Assembly (NCBI GenBank): GCA_019637195.1
Contig: JAHBWA010000017.1
Location: 31,012 to 95,011, forward strand
DNA: 64,000 nt
From: Labilithrix sp.
GTDB lineage: Bacteria > Myxococcota_A > Polyangia > Polyangiales > Polyangiaceae
Reading direction: 5' to 3'
A program made the position numbers and the translations under genes. Numbering within the stretch: position 1 is the first letter of the stretch; every line of letters begins with the position of its first letter. The notes under the pieces were generated by a model. It was not told the origin of the DNA, made no database searches, and worked only from the letters and a program-made list of their open reading frames with translations. Below, piece by piece: positions 9,001 through 17,207 of this stretch.

Positions 9001-11814
9001 TCAGTCGTCCGACTCGCGCGCCAGGCGGACGCCGCGCTCGTCCTGGATCATCGCGGCGCCGTCGAGCAGGGCGTCGCCGAGGGAGAGCGACGAGCCGAGC
9101 GCGGGAGGCAGCGCGCCGCTCTGCGCGGGCGGCGGCGCCCCGCCGGCCGGCGCCTCGAGCCACTCGGGCTTGAAGTAGATGACCTGCTTCCAGGTGCGCG
9201 AGATCTTGTCCGCGAAGAGCAGGAGCAGATCGCCGCGCTTCGCCGAGCGGAGCGCCGCGTCGATGGCCGCCTGCTCGTCGGGGATGACCTGGAGGCCCTC
9301 ACGCGGGAACCCGCTCGCGAGGAGCTCGGCCTCCATCATGCGCGGGATCTCGTCGGCGCCGCGCCCGCGGAGATCGTCGTCGCGGCGGAGGATGATCCGA
9401 TCGAACGCCTTGCCCGCGGTCCGCGCGATCGCGCGGATGTCCTCGTCGCGCCGATCCCCAGGGCCGGACAGCACGCAGACGCGCTGCCCGGTGCACTCGA
9501 GCCGCTGCGCGAAGTCGCTCATCGCGTGCACCGCGGCCGGGTTGTGCCCGTAGTCGACGATCACCTTGAACGGCAGCTCGTCGTAGACGTTCGTGCGTCC
9601 CGGTACCTGGAAGTACGACGTGTCGAACGTACGCAGGCCCTGGCGGACGTTCTCGACCTTCACCCCCATGGCGTACGCCATGACCGCGGCGAACATGGCG
9701 TTCTGCACGTTGTGCATCGCCTTGCCCTCGAAGGTCGCCGGGACGAGGTGCGTCCAGAGCAGCGGCAGGTGCGCGCCCTTGTCGTAGAGCGTGATCATGT
9801 GGCCGTTGATGCCCTCCTCGAGGACCACCGCCAGGCCACCCGCCCGGATGTGCTTGCGCACGAGCTCGTGACGCGGGTTCATGGTCACGTAGGCGATCCG
9901 CGCGGCCTTCGTGTGATCGGCCATCCGGAGGCAGTGGAGATCGTCCGCGTTGAGCACGGCGCAGTCGCGCGCGACCTCGACGACGATGCGCTTGACCTCG
10001 GCGAGCTGCTCGAGCGTGTCGACGCCCTTGGTCCCGAGGTGGTCCTCGGCGATGTTGAGGACGGCGCCGACGTTGCACGTCCGGTAGCCCATGCCCGCGC
10101 GGAGGAGGCCCCCGCGCGCGGTCTCGAGCACGGCGAGGTCGACCGACGGATCGCGCAGGACGATCTGCGCCGACTGCGGGCCGGTCATGTCGCCGACGAC
10201 GGTGCGCTCGCCGTCGATGTAGACGCCGTCGGTCGTCGTGAGGCCGACGGTGTGCCCGTTCATCTTCTGGATGTGCGCGAGCATGCGGGCGGTCGTCGTC
10301 TTGCCGTTCGTCCCGGTGAGCGCGGCGATCGGGATCCGCGCCGGCGCGCCCGCGGGGAACAGCATGTCGAGCACCGGCCCGGCGACGTCGCGCGGCTTGC
10401 CCTCGGTCGGGGCGACGTGCATGCGGAAGCCCGGGGCCGCGTTGACCTCGCAGATCCCGCCGCCGACCTCGCGGTAGCTCTCGGAGATGTCGGACGTGAT
10501 GAAGTCGACGCCGCAGACGTCGAGCCCGATCGCCTTCGCGGCGCGGACGGCCATCTCGCGGTTGTCGGGGTGCACGACGTCCGTGAGATCGATCGCAGTG
10601 CCGCCCGTCGAGAGGTTCCCCGTCCCGCGCAGGTAGAACACCTCGCCGGGCGGGAGGACCGTCTCCTTGGTCACGTTCTTCGCGCTCATCAGGCGCTCGG
10701 CCTGCGCGTCGAGCTCGAGGCGCGTCAGCACCTTCTCGTGGCCGATGCCGCGGCGTGGATCGGCGTTCACGCGATCGACGAGCTCGGCGATCGTGTGCTC
10801 ACCGTCGCCGACGACGTGCCCGGGGACGCGCTTGGCTACGGCGATGAGCTCGCCGCCGACGACGAGCATGCGGTGATCGAACCCGTCGAGGAACGTCTCC
10901 ACGACGACGCTGCGCGCGTGCTCGCGCGCGCGGTCGAACGCGATCCGCACCTCGTCTTCGGTCCTGAGGTCGAGCGAGACGCCGCGGCCGTGGTTCGCGT
11001 CGAGCGGCTTCACGACGACGGGGTAGCCGAGGCGGTTCGCGACGCTGACCGCGCCGTCGGCGGTGCGCACGAGGCGCTGGCGCGGCACCGGGAGCCCGAG
11101 ATCGCCGAGGATCCGGTTCGTCTCCTCCTTGTCGGAGGCGATCGCCACCGCGATGTGGCGCGTCTCCGAGGTGACCGTCGCCTGGATCCGCTTCTGGTAC
11201 TTGCCGTGCCCGAACTGGACGAGGCTGTAGTCGTTCAGGCGGAGCCACGGGATGTCGCGCGCCTCGGCCGCGCGGACGAGCGAGCCGGTCGACGGGCCGA
11301 GCTGGCGGCGCTGCGCGTAGTCGATGAGCTCGACGAGCTCGGTCTGGAAGTCGAAGGGCGCCGCGTCGGCGGACGACTTGGACGCCGGCCGGAGCTCCGC
11401 GGGGAGGAGATCGTAGAGGAGCTTGATCGCGAGATCGCCGGCGGCCTCGCCGACGCGCTCCTCTTCGAACTCGTAGACGACGTGGTAGCGGCCGGGCGTC
11501 CCTTCGCCGCGCGTCTTGCCGAACGACACGTTCGCGCCCGTCAGGACCTGGAGCTCGATCGCGACGTGCTCGAGGACGTGCCCGAGCCACGTCCCGCCGT
11601 CCTCCGCGAGGCGCCGGAGGAAGCCGCCCTCGACGCCGACCGAGCACGTGTGCGCCTCGAGCCCCGGGAGCGCGCGCACGAGCCCCTCGTTGAACCCGGG
11701 GATCTTGGCGCTCGGCCAGTCCTCGAGCGCGCCGAGGTCGATCGTGAGGCGCATCACCGGGAAGTGCGCGTAGAGGCTGGGACCGCGGTAGATGCGACGT
11801 TCGAGCAGATCCAT
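9001..11814 (-). CDS. cphA: Cyanophycin synthetase
   Basis: Protein of 937 residues. It polymerises L-Asp and L-Arg into multi-L-arginyl-poly-L-aspartate using ATP. The ATG at 11814 has AAGGAG in the end of cphB. Domain order is the CphA order: N-terminal domain (1-190), ATP-grasp (about 200-480; 'YPVVVKPLDANHGRGVS', 'GVDFI' and a Glu-X-Asn 'ICEVNAAPGFRMH' block), then a Mur-ligase domain with P-loop ALTGTNGKTTTARM near 497-510, 'NIAEDHLG', and a C-terminal domain with 'DYGHNPAAV'. A Pro/Ala-rich extension of about 50 residues follows the usual end. Both active sites look intact. The next genes on each side are cphB and the Mur-only paralogue. Confidence 0.96.
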   Translation of the reverse strand: MDLLERRIYRGPSLYAHFPVMRLTIDLGALEDWPSAKIPGFNEGLVRALPGLEAHTCSVGVEGGFLRRLAEDGGTWLGHVLEHVAIELQVLTGANVSFGKTRGEGTPGRYHVVYEFEEERVGEAAGDLAIKLLYDLLPAELRPASKSSADAAPFDFQTELVELIDYAQRRQLGPSTGSLVRAAEARDIPWLRLNDYSLVQFGHGKYQKRIQATVTSETRHIAVAIASDKEETNRILGDLGLPVPRQRLVRTADGAVSVANRLGYPVVVKPLDANHGRGVSLDLRTEDEVRIAFDRAREHARSVVVETFLDGFDHRMLVVGGELIAVAKRVPGHVVGDGEHTIAELVDRVNADPRRGIGHEKVLTRLELDAQAERLMSAKNVTKETVLPPGEVFYLRGTGNLSTGGTAIDLTDVVHPDNREMAVRAAKAIGLDVCGVDFITSDISESYREVGGGICEVNAAPGFRMHVAPTEGKPRDVAGPVLDMLFPAGAPARIPIAALTGTNGKTTTARMLAHIQKMNGHTVGLTTTDGVYIDGERTVVGDMTGPQSAQIVLRDPSVDLAVLETARGGLLRAGMGYRTCNVGAVLNIAEDHLGTKGVDTLEQLAEVKRIVVEVARDCAVLNADDLHCLRMADHTKAARIAYVTMNPRHELVRKHIRAGGLAVVLEEGINGHMITLYDKGAHLPLLWTHLVPATFEGKAMHNVQNAMFAAVMAYAMGVKVENVRQGLRTFDTSYFQVPGRTNVYDELPFKVIVDYGHNPAAVHAMSDFAQRLECTGQRVCVLSGPGDRRDEDIRAIARTAGKAFDRIILRRDDDLRGRGADEIPRMMEAELLASGFPREGLQVIPDEQAAIDAALRSAKRGDLLLLFADKISRTWKQVIYFKPEWLEAPAGGAPPPAQSGALPPALGSSLSLGDALLDGAAMIQDERGVRLARESDD

Positions 11815-11819
11815 GTGCC

Positions 11820-12647
11820 TCACTCCTTCGGCGCGCTCGCGCGGCGCGTCTCGAGATCGAAGGAGCCGCCCGCCGTGAGGACGTGCAGGCGCACGTTGGT
11901 CAGGCACACGGGCCGTCCCTCCTTGGTCTCGGCGATCGACGAGTGCGTCAGCTCGGAGGCGTCGACGATCGTGAGCGCGCCCGTGCCGACCACGGTGAGC
12001 TTGCGCGTGTGGTCGATGAAGGCCGCCGTGTCCTCGTCGAGCCCGACGCCGACGGCGAACGGGTTGTAGGCGAGCGCCGTGAGCAGCCGGCCGAGGCGGT
12101 CGCGCTGGCGGAAATGCTGGTCGATCATGATGCGGTTCGTCAGGCCGAAGCCGGGGACGAGCGCCACGGCGCCGGCGTGTGGCGTGTGGCCCTCGGCGCC
12201 GAAGGCGATCATGTGCTCGCTCAGGATCGCGGCGCCGGCGCTCGTCCCGCCGACCGCGACGCCGCGCGCGTTGGCGCGGCGGATCGCCTTCGCGATCGCG
12301 GTGCCGCCGAGGATGGTCGTCAAGCGCAGCTGGTTTCCGCCGGTGACGAAGATGCCGTCGGCCTTCTCGATGTAGTCGAGCCACTCGTCCTTGCCCGCGT
12401 CCTCGCGCGACGCGAGCGGCAGGGCCTTCGCCTCGTCGGCGCCGAGCTTGCGAAAGAGCTTCTCGTAGCGGCGACCCGTGTCCTCGAGCTTCGACGCCGT
12501 CGGGATGATCACGATGCGCGAGCCGGCGCCGCCGGCGACGTCGACGAACTTGCGGAGGATGTCGGTCGTCCCCTCTTTGTCTTCGGCTCCGCCGATCGGG
12601 ACGATGAAGCCGCGCTTGTTGTCGGCTTCCACTCTTGCTGGGCTCAT
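11820..12647 (-). CDS. cphB: Cyanophycinase
   Basis: Protein of 275 residues, the usual length. It hydrolyses cyanophycin exolytically to beta-Asp-Arg dipeptides (peptidase family S51). The nucleophile-elbow motif GGTSAGAA places the catalytic serine at residue 136; 'GGAEDK' near 19-24, 'FVTGGNQLRL' near 100-109 and 'LTNRIMIDQHFRQRDR' are also typical. It has no signal peptide, so it is the intracellular type. Its stop precedes the cphA start by 5 bases, so synthesis and breakdown enzymes are translated from one message. Confidence 0.96.
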   Translation of the reverse strand: MSPARVEADNKRGFIVPIGGAEDKEGTTDILRKFVDVAGGAGSRIVIIPTASKLEDTGRRYEKLFRKLGADEAKALPLASREDAGKDEWLDYIEKADGIFVTGGNQLRLTTILGGTAIAKAIRRANARGVAVGGTSAGAAILSEHMIAFGAEGHTPHAGAVALVPGFGLTNRIMIDQHFRQRDRLGRLLTALAYNPFAVGVGLDEDTAAFIDHTRKLTVVGTGALTIVDASELTHSSIAETKEGRPVCLTNVRLHVLTAGGSFDLETRRASAPKE

Positions 12648-12854
12648 GTCGCAGGCTGCCTCGGGTCCGCGGGACGGAAGCGTCCGCGCGCCTCCCAGTC
12701 TCGCATGCTCCGACTCCCGTCAAGGGGAAGGAAATCGCCGGGCGCTCCGGCGGAGCCCGCGGGGACGCGCGGCTCGGGTCGCGCCGCCCGCGCCGCGCCT
12801 CCGGTGCGGGAGCGAGACGCTCCGCCTCAGCGCGACGCGGAGCGGCGCTCGAAC

Positions 12855-14042
12855 CTACCGCGGCGCGGGGCGGCGCTCGAAGGTGCCCTCGACGACGGGG
12901 GCTCCCCCGCGCACGAGGAAGCGGCCTCGGGCCATCACGTCGCGCGGGGCGCCGCTCGCGTCGAGGACCACGAGGTCCGCGTCGGCGCCGACCGCGATGC
13001 TCCCCTTCGCGGGCAGGCGCAGCACCGCGGCGACGTTGCTGGTGAAGACCGGGAGCACGTCCTCGAGCGCGTGGCCGCGGGCGAGCAGCGCGCGCAAGGT
13101 CTCGGCGACCGCCGCGGGGCGCCCGACGTCCATCGCCGCGATGCGCCCGTCGGCGCCGAACGTCGGGAGGCAGCCGCCGCCGTCCGAGCTGCAGGTGAGG
13201 AGCTCTCGCGGCGCGCCGCTCGCGAGGTAGGCCGCGACGGCGTCGGGCGCGGAGAGCGCGTCCTCGCCCTCCTCGACGGGGAACGCCGTGACGTCGACCG
13301 GGACGCCGTCCTTCGCCAGGCCGAGCGCCTCCTCGAAGAGCCGCTTCTTCCGGTTCACGTGGGTCGGGTAGAAGGTGCTCGGCGGCAGCTCGGTCTCCTC
13401 GAGCGCGCGGCGGACGAGCGCGAGACCGCGCGGACCGTCGCCGAGGTGGAGGTGGAGGACGCCCGCCTTGCCGCTCATCATGCCGGCGACGTGGCAGTCG
13501 GCGGCGACGCGCACGAGCTCGTCGAACGTCGGCTGCGACGAGCGGTGATCGCTGATCGCGAGCTCGCCGACCCCGAGGATAGGATCGACGAAGACGACGT
13601 CCGAGCGCACCGAGCCCGTGAGCGTCGCGGGCGGCGTCGCGTAGCCGCCCGTCCAGCAATGCGCCGAGAGCCCTTCGGCGCGGAGCCCGAGCGTAGCCGC
13701 CACGAGCGACGCCATCGTGCGCGTCGTGCCGTCCGTCCCGAGGACGCCGATCGCCGTCGTGACGCCCGCGGTCGAGAGCTCGGAGAGCATCACGCGCGGC
13801 ACGCGCGACGCGGGCCCCGACTCACCGCCGCCCCCCGTCAGGTGGACGTGGGCGTCGACGAAGCCGGGCACGAGCCGAGCCCCGCCGAGCTCGACGATCG
13901 CGCAGCCGGGGACGGCGACGTCGTCGAGCCGCTCCTCGAGCGCGAGGATCACCCCGCCACCGACGAGCAGATCGCGGCGGCCGAGCCGGAGAGGAGCGTA
14001 GACCTCCGCGTCGCGGAGGAGCGTGAGGGCGGGCGTCGTCAC
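12855..14042 (-). CDS. iadA: Isoaspartyl dipeptidase (beta-aspartyl peptidase)
   Basis: Protein of 395 residues, GTG start. It is an amidohydrolase-fold zinc peptidase that cleaves beta-Asp dipeptides. Visible metal ligands are His65 and His67 (FVDAHVHL), a carboxylated-lysine candidate in 'MMSGKAGVLHLHLGD', the histidine of 'FYPTHVNR' and the aspartate of 'CSSDGGG'. IadA can complete cyanophycin catabolism by splitting the beta-Asp-Arg released by CphB into Asp and Arg. Its position just upstream of cphB, on the same strand with 207 bases between, supports this use over general isoaspartyl-protein turnover. Confidence 0.92.
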   Translation of the reverse strand: MTTPALTLLRDAEVYAPLRLGRRDLLVGGGVILALEERLDDVAVPGCAIVELGGARLVPGFVDAHVHLTGGGGESGPASRVPRVMLSELSTAGVTTAIGVLGTDGTTRTMASLVAATLGLRAEGLSAHCWTGGYATPPATLTGSVRSDVVFVDPILGVGELAISDHRSSQPTFDELVRVAADCHVAGMMSGKAGVLHLHLGDGPRGLALVRRALEETELPPSTFYPTHVNRKKRLFEEALGLAKDGVPVDVTAFPVEEGEDALSAPDAVAAYLASGAPRELLTCSSDGGGCLPTFGADGRIAAMDVGRPAAVAETLRALLARGHALEDVLPVFTSNVAAVLRLPAKGSIAVGADADLVVLDASGAPRDVMARGRFLVRGGAPVVEGTFERRPAPR

Positions 14043-14432
14043 GCGCCCTTGTTAGCCGAGGCCGCGGCCGCGGGCCATGGGCGGATGGGCTGGCACGTGG
14101 GGGGGCGCCCCGTCCGAGGCGGATCCCGAGCGCGAGCTCCGCGCTCCGGAGTCGCGGCTGGGCCGGCCAGCGGGGACGCCGGAGCCTGGCGCCCGTCGAA
14201 CGCGACTCCTCCCGTTTCACCGAGAGGACCCGGTCCACCGAGAGGACCCGGTCCACCGAAAGGGCTTGTGGGGGGTGGACGCGCTCGGGAGCCGCGGCTG
14301 GGGTCGGCGAACGCGAGCGCGAGCGGGAGTAGGACGCGCGAGCGGAACGCGGGAGCAGGGACGCGGGAACAGGAACGCCGGAGCAGGGACGCCGGAGCAG
14401 GGACGCCGGAGTCGTAGTAAGGAGGACCCTCG
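14043..14432. repeat. Repeat-rich intergenic region between iadA and the acyl-CoA synthetase gene
   Basis: The 390 bases hold no gene. Two exact 18-base copies, each beginning CGAGAGGACCCGG, occupy 14221-14256. A 14-base unit (GACGCCGGAGCAGG and variants) runs five times from 14346 to 14415, directly before the AAGGAGG ribosome-binding site at about 14419-14425. Both promoters of the divergent genes must lie here. No clear operator or terminator was seen. Confidence 0.65.
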
Positions 14433-16031
14433 ATGAGCCAGCTGCTCGCACGCTTCGCCGCGCGCGTGGACGATCCGCGCGTCGCCGTCCTCGAAGAGCC
14501 CCTCGACGCCGGAGCCCACGCCGACGCCGGAGCCGGCGCGCGCTCGTACGCGAGCGTCGTCCGCGGCGCCGTCGCGACCGCCGCGGCGCTGACGCGCGAG
14601 GGCCCGCTCGCGCCCGGCGAGCGCGTCGCCCTGCTCGTCCACCCGAGCGCCGGCTTCGTCTCGGCGTTCTTCGGCGTCCTCCTCGCCGGCGGCTGCGTCG
14701 TGGTCCTCTCCCCGCTGCACCCCGCGCCAGAGACCGCGTACTTCTGCGCGGACGCGGGCGTTCGCACGGTGCTCGCGTCGGCGCCGATGCGCGAGCTCGC
14801 CGCGCCGCTGTCGAGCGCGTACGCGGTCCGCGCGCTCGAGCCGCTCCTCGCGACGCCGGTCGGCGCGGACGCGCGCGCGCTCGGCGCGGACGCACGCGCG
14901 CTCGCCGAGGCCGTCGCCGAGAGCGCGCCCGCGCTGCAGCTCTACACGAGCGGCACGACCGGCAAGCCGAAGGGCGCCGTGCTCACGCACGAGAACATCG
15001 GGGTGCAGCAAGAGCTCGTCGGCCGCGCGTGGGGCTTCGCCGAGAGCGACGTCCTCCTGCACGCGCTCCCGCTCCATCACATGCACGGCCTCGCCATCGC
15101 GCTGCTCACCGCGATCGGCGCCGGCGCCGCGACGCGCCTGCGCGCCTTCGACGCGCGGGCCGTGTGGGACGAGATGGCGAGCGCCACGGTCTTCATGGGC
15201 GTCCCCGCGATGTACCACCGGCTCTTCCTCGCGTTCGATGCCGCCACCGACGACGATCGCGCGCGCTGGTCGGCGAGCGCGGCGAAGCTCCGCCTCGCGA
15301 CGAGCGGCAGCGCGGCGCTCCCCGTGACGCTGGCCGAGCGGTGGCGCGCCGTGACCGGGACGATCCCGCTCGAGCGCTTCGGCATGACCGAGATCGGCGT
15401 GGGGATCAGCAACGCGCTCCACGGCCCGCGCTTCGCGGGCTCGGTCGGCCTCCCGCTGCCGACCGTCGAGACGAGGATCGTCGGCGAGGGCCCCGCGCAC
15501 GGGGACGCCGACGTCGGCGAGCTCTGGATCCGCGGGCCGAGCGTCTTCGCCGGCTACCACCGCAAGGAGGCCGAGACGGCGAGCGCGTTCGTCCCCGATC
15601 CGCGCGGCGGCGCGCCGTGGTTTCGCACGGGCGACACGGTGACACGCGACCCCTCGCTCGAGGGCGCGCCGTTCCGGATCCTCGGCCGGACGAGCGTGGA
15701 TATCCTCAAGAGTGGCGGCTACAAGCTGAGCGCCCTCGAGATCGAGGAGGTGCTGCGCGAGCACGCCGCCGTCGCCGAGGTCGCGGTCGTCGGCCTCTCG
15801 GACGACGCGTGGGGTGAACGTGTCGTGGCGTGCGTGGTTCGGCGCGGTGACGCGGCGTGCGAGGCCGCGGACCTCCGCGCGTTCGTCCGCGAGCGCCTCG
15901 CGCCGTACAAGGTGCCGAAGGACGTCGTCTTTCTGGCGGAGCTCCCGAAGAACGCCCTCGGCAAGGTCGTGAAACCCGAGCTCGTCCGGCAGCTTCCGGG
16001 TCACCTACCTCTCCCCACACCCTCTTCCTGA
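14433..16031 (+). CDS. AMP-forming acyl-CoA synthetase, malonyl-CoA-synthetase-like
   Basis: Protein of 532 residues with a strong AAGGAGG site before the ATG. It belongs to the ANL superfamily: P-loop YTSGTTGKPKGAVLTHEN (about 170-187), 'PLHHMHGL' near 215, 'ERFGMTEIG' near 316-322, 'WFRTGDT' near 395, and the C-terminal lysine in 'LPKNALGKVVK' near 511. The 'HHMHGL' and 'GMTEIG' blocks match malonyl-CoA synthetases (MatB/ACSF3) better than long-chain ligases, so malonate or a related short dicarboxylate is the best guess. An Ala/Asp-rich insertion near residues 145-165 is unusual. It could also be a general short-chain acyl-CoA ligase. Confidence 0.85.
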   Translation: MSQLLARFAARVDDPRVAVLEEPLDAGAHADAGAGARSYASVVRGAVATAAALTREGPLAPGERVALLVHPSAGFVSAFFGVLLAGGCVVVLSPLHPAPETAYFCADAGVRTVLASAPMRELAAPLSSAYAVRALEPLLATPVGADARALGADARALAEAVAESAPALQLYTSGTTGKPKGAVLTHENIGVQQELVGRAWGFAESDVLLHALPLHHMHGLAIALLTAIGAGAATRLRAFDARAVWDEMASATVFMGVPAMYHRLFLAFDAATDDDRARWSASAAKLRLATSGSAALPVTLAERWRAVTGTIPLERFGMTEIGVGISNALHGPRFAGSVGLPLPTVETRIVGEGPAHGDADVGELWIRGPSVFAGYHRKEAETASAFVPDPRGGAPWFRTGDTVTRDPSLEGAPFRILGRTSVDILKSGGYKLSALEIEEVLREHAAVAEVAVVGLSDDAWGERVVACVVRRGDAACEAADLRAFVRERLAPYKVPKDVVFLAELPKNALGKVVKPELVRQLPGHLPLPTPSS

Positions 16032-16084
16032 GACGCGGTCGTATCGTTGCGAGGTCGCGCGGTTGCGCTAGGTTCCGCGCGCCC

Positions 16085-16963
16085 ATGCTCGCGCCCCGCA
16101 CCTTCCTCGTCCTTGGCCTGATGGCAACGCTCGCCGGCTGCGCTTCGAGCGCGGAGCGCAAGGGCTTCGACGAGACGAAGCCGCCCGGCGGCGAGGGCGA
16201 GCCCCCGGCGCCGAGCCCGAGCGGCGACTTCGGCACGGAGCCCCCGCCCGACGCGCCCGACCTGCCCGAGGTGCACGAGGTCTTCGGCCAGAGCGCGACC
16301 ACGCTCTACAAGCTCGAGCCCGCGACGAAGGCCGTCACGGTCGTCGGCGACTTCAAGGGCTGCGAGCGGATCATCGACATCGCGCTCGACGAAAAGTCGA
16401 CGCTCTACGCCGTCTCGGACCACACGCTCTACACGGTCGACAAGAACACCGCGGTCTGCACGGAGCTCCACAGCGGAGATTACCCGAACTCGCTCTCGTT
16501 CGTCCCGAAGGGCACGCTCGACGCGAACGAGGAGGCGCTCGTCGGCTACGACGGAGGGGACTACGTCCGCATCGACGTGAAGGACGGCTCGCGCCGCGTG
16601 GTCGGCAAGCTCGGCGGCAACCTCGTCTCGAGCGGCGACATCGCCTCGGTGAAGGGCGGCAAGACCTTCCTCACCGTGAAGGGCGGCAGCTGCAACACCT
16701 TCGACTGCCTCGTGGAGATCGATCCCGCGACGGGCAAGATGCTCAAGAACTGGGGCTCGGTCGAGCACAAGAAGGTGTTCGGCCTCTCGTTCTGGGGCGG
16801 CAACGTCTACGGCTTCAACGAGGAGGGCAAGCTCTTCGAGGTCGTCTTCGGCACGAGCTCGATCACCACGACGACGATCCCGATCCCGCAGAAGCCGGCC
16901 GACCTCTCGTTCTGGGGCGCCGGCTCCTCGACCTCCGCCCCGCTCGTCGCCGAGCCGCAGTGA
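16085..16963 (+). CDS. Putative lipoprotein with beta-propeller-like body
   Basis: Protein of 292 residues. A signal peptide ends in lipobox TLAGC (Cys about 19), followed by a Pro/Glu-rich linker to residue 60. The rest shows repeated strands with pairs such as 'TTLYKLEPATKAVTVVG', 'STLYAVSDHTLYTVDKN' and 'CLVEIDPATGKML', spaced as in a beta-propeller of about five blades. No catalytic motif is seen. It follows the acyl-CoA synthetase by 53 bases on the same strand but need not be co-transcribed. Homologues of this style are common unassigned myxobacterial lipoproteins. Confidence 0.75.
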   Translation: MLAPRTFLVLGLMATLAGCASSAERKGFDETKPPGGEGEPPAPSPSGDFGTEPPPDAPDLPEVHEVFGQSATTLYKLEPATKAVTVVGDFKGCERIIDIALDEKSTLYAVSDHTLYTVDKNTAVCTELHSGDYPNSLSFVPKGTLDANEEALVGYDGGDYVRIDVKDGSRRVVGKLGGNLVSSGDIASVKGGKTFLTVKGGSCNTFDCLVEIDPATGKMLKNWGSVEHKKVFGLSFWGGNVYGFNEEGKLFEVVFGTSSITTTTIPIPQKPADLSFWGAGSSTSAPLVAEPQ

Positions 16964-17207
16964 CCTGACGCGCGCGCCGCCGCGGGAGCCACCGGATCGG
17001 CCCGCCGCAGGGTTGGACGCCCCGTCGCCAGAGCCGGCCGCGACGATCTCGTCGCTCCCCGCAAGGTCGACGAGCGGTCGGCGGACGTCGGAGAACCGGG
17101 GGACAAATCGTTGAGGACATGTGCATCCGGTCCCTCGGCGGAGAAAGGTGCTCGGCCGACGGCCGCGCGGCATCGCGTCTCGCGGCCGAGTGCGCTAACC
17201 CGATGCG

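Noticed and set aside
11815..13659. Apparent N-terminal extension of cphA by about 615 codons
   Set aside because: It overlaps cphB and iadA on the same strand in another frame; the product before MDLLERR is Arg/Pro-rich shadow sequence, and the AAGGAG site supports the start at 11814.
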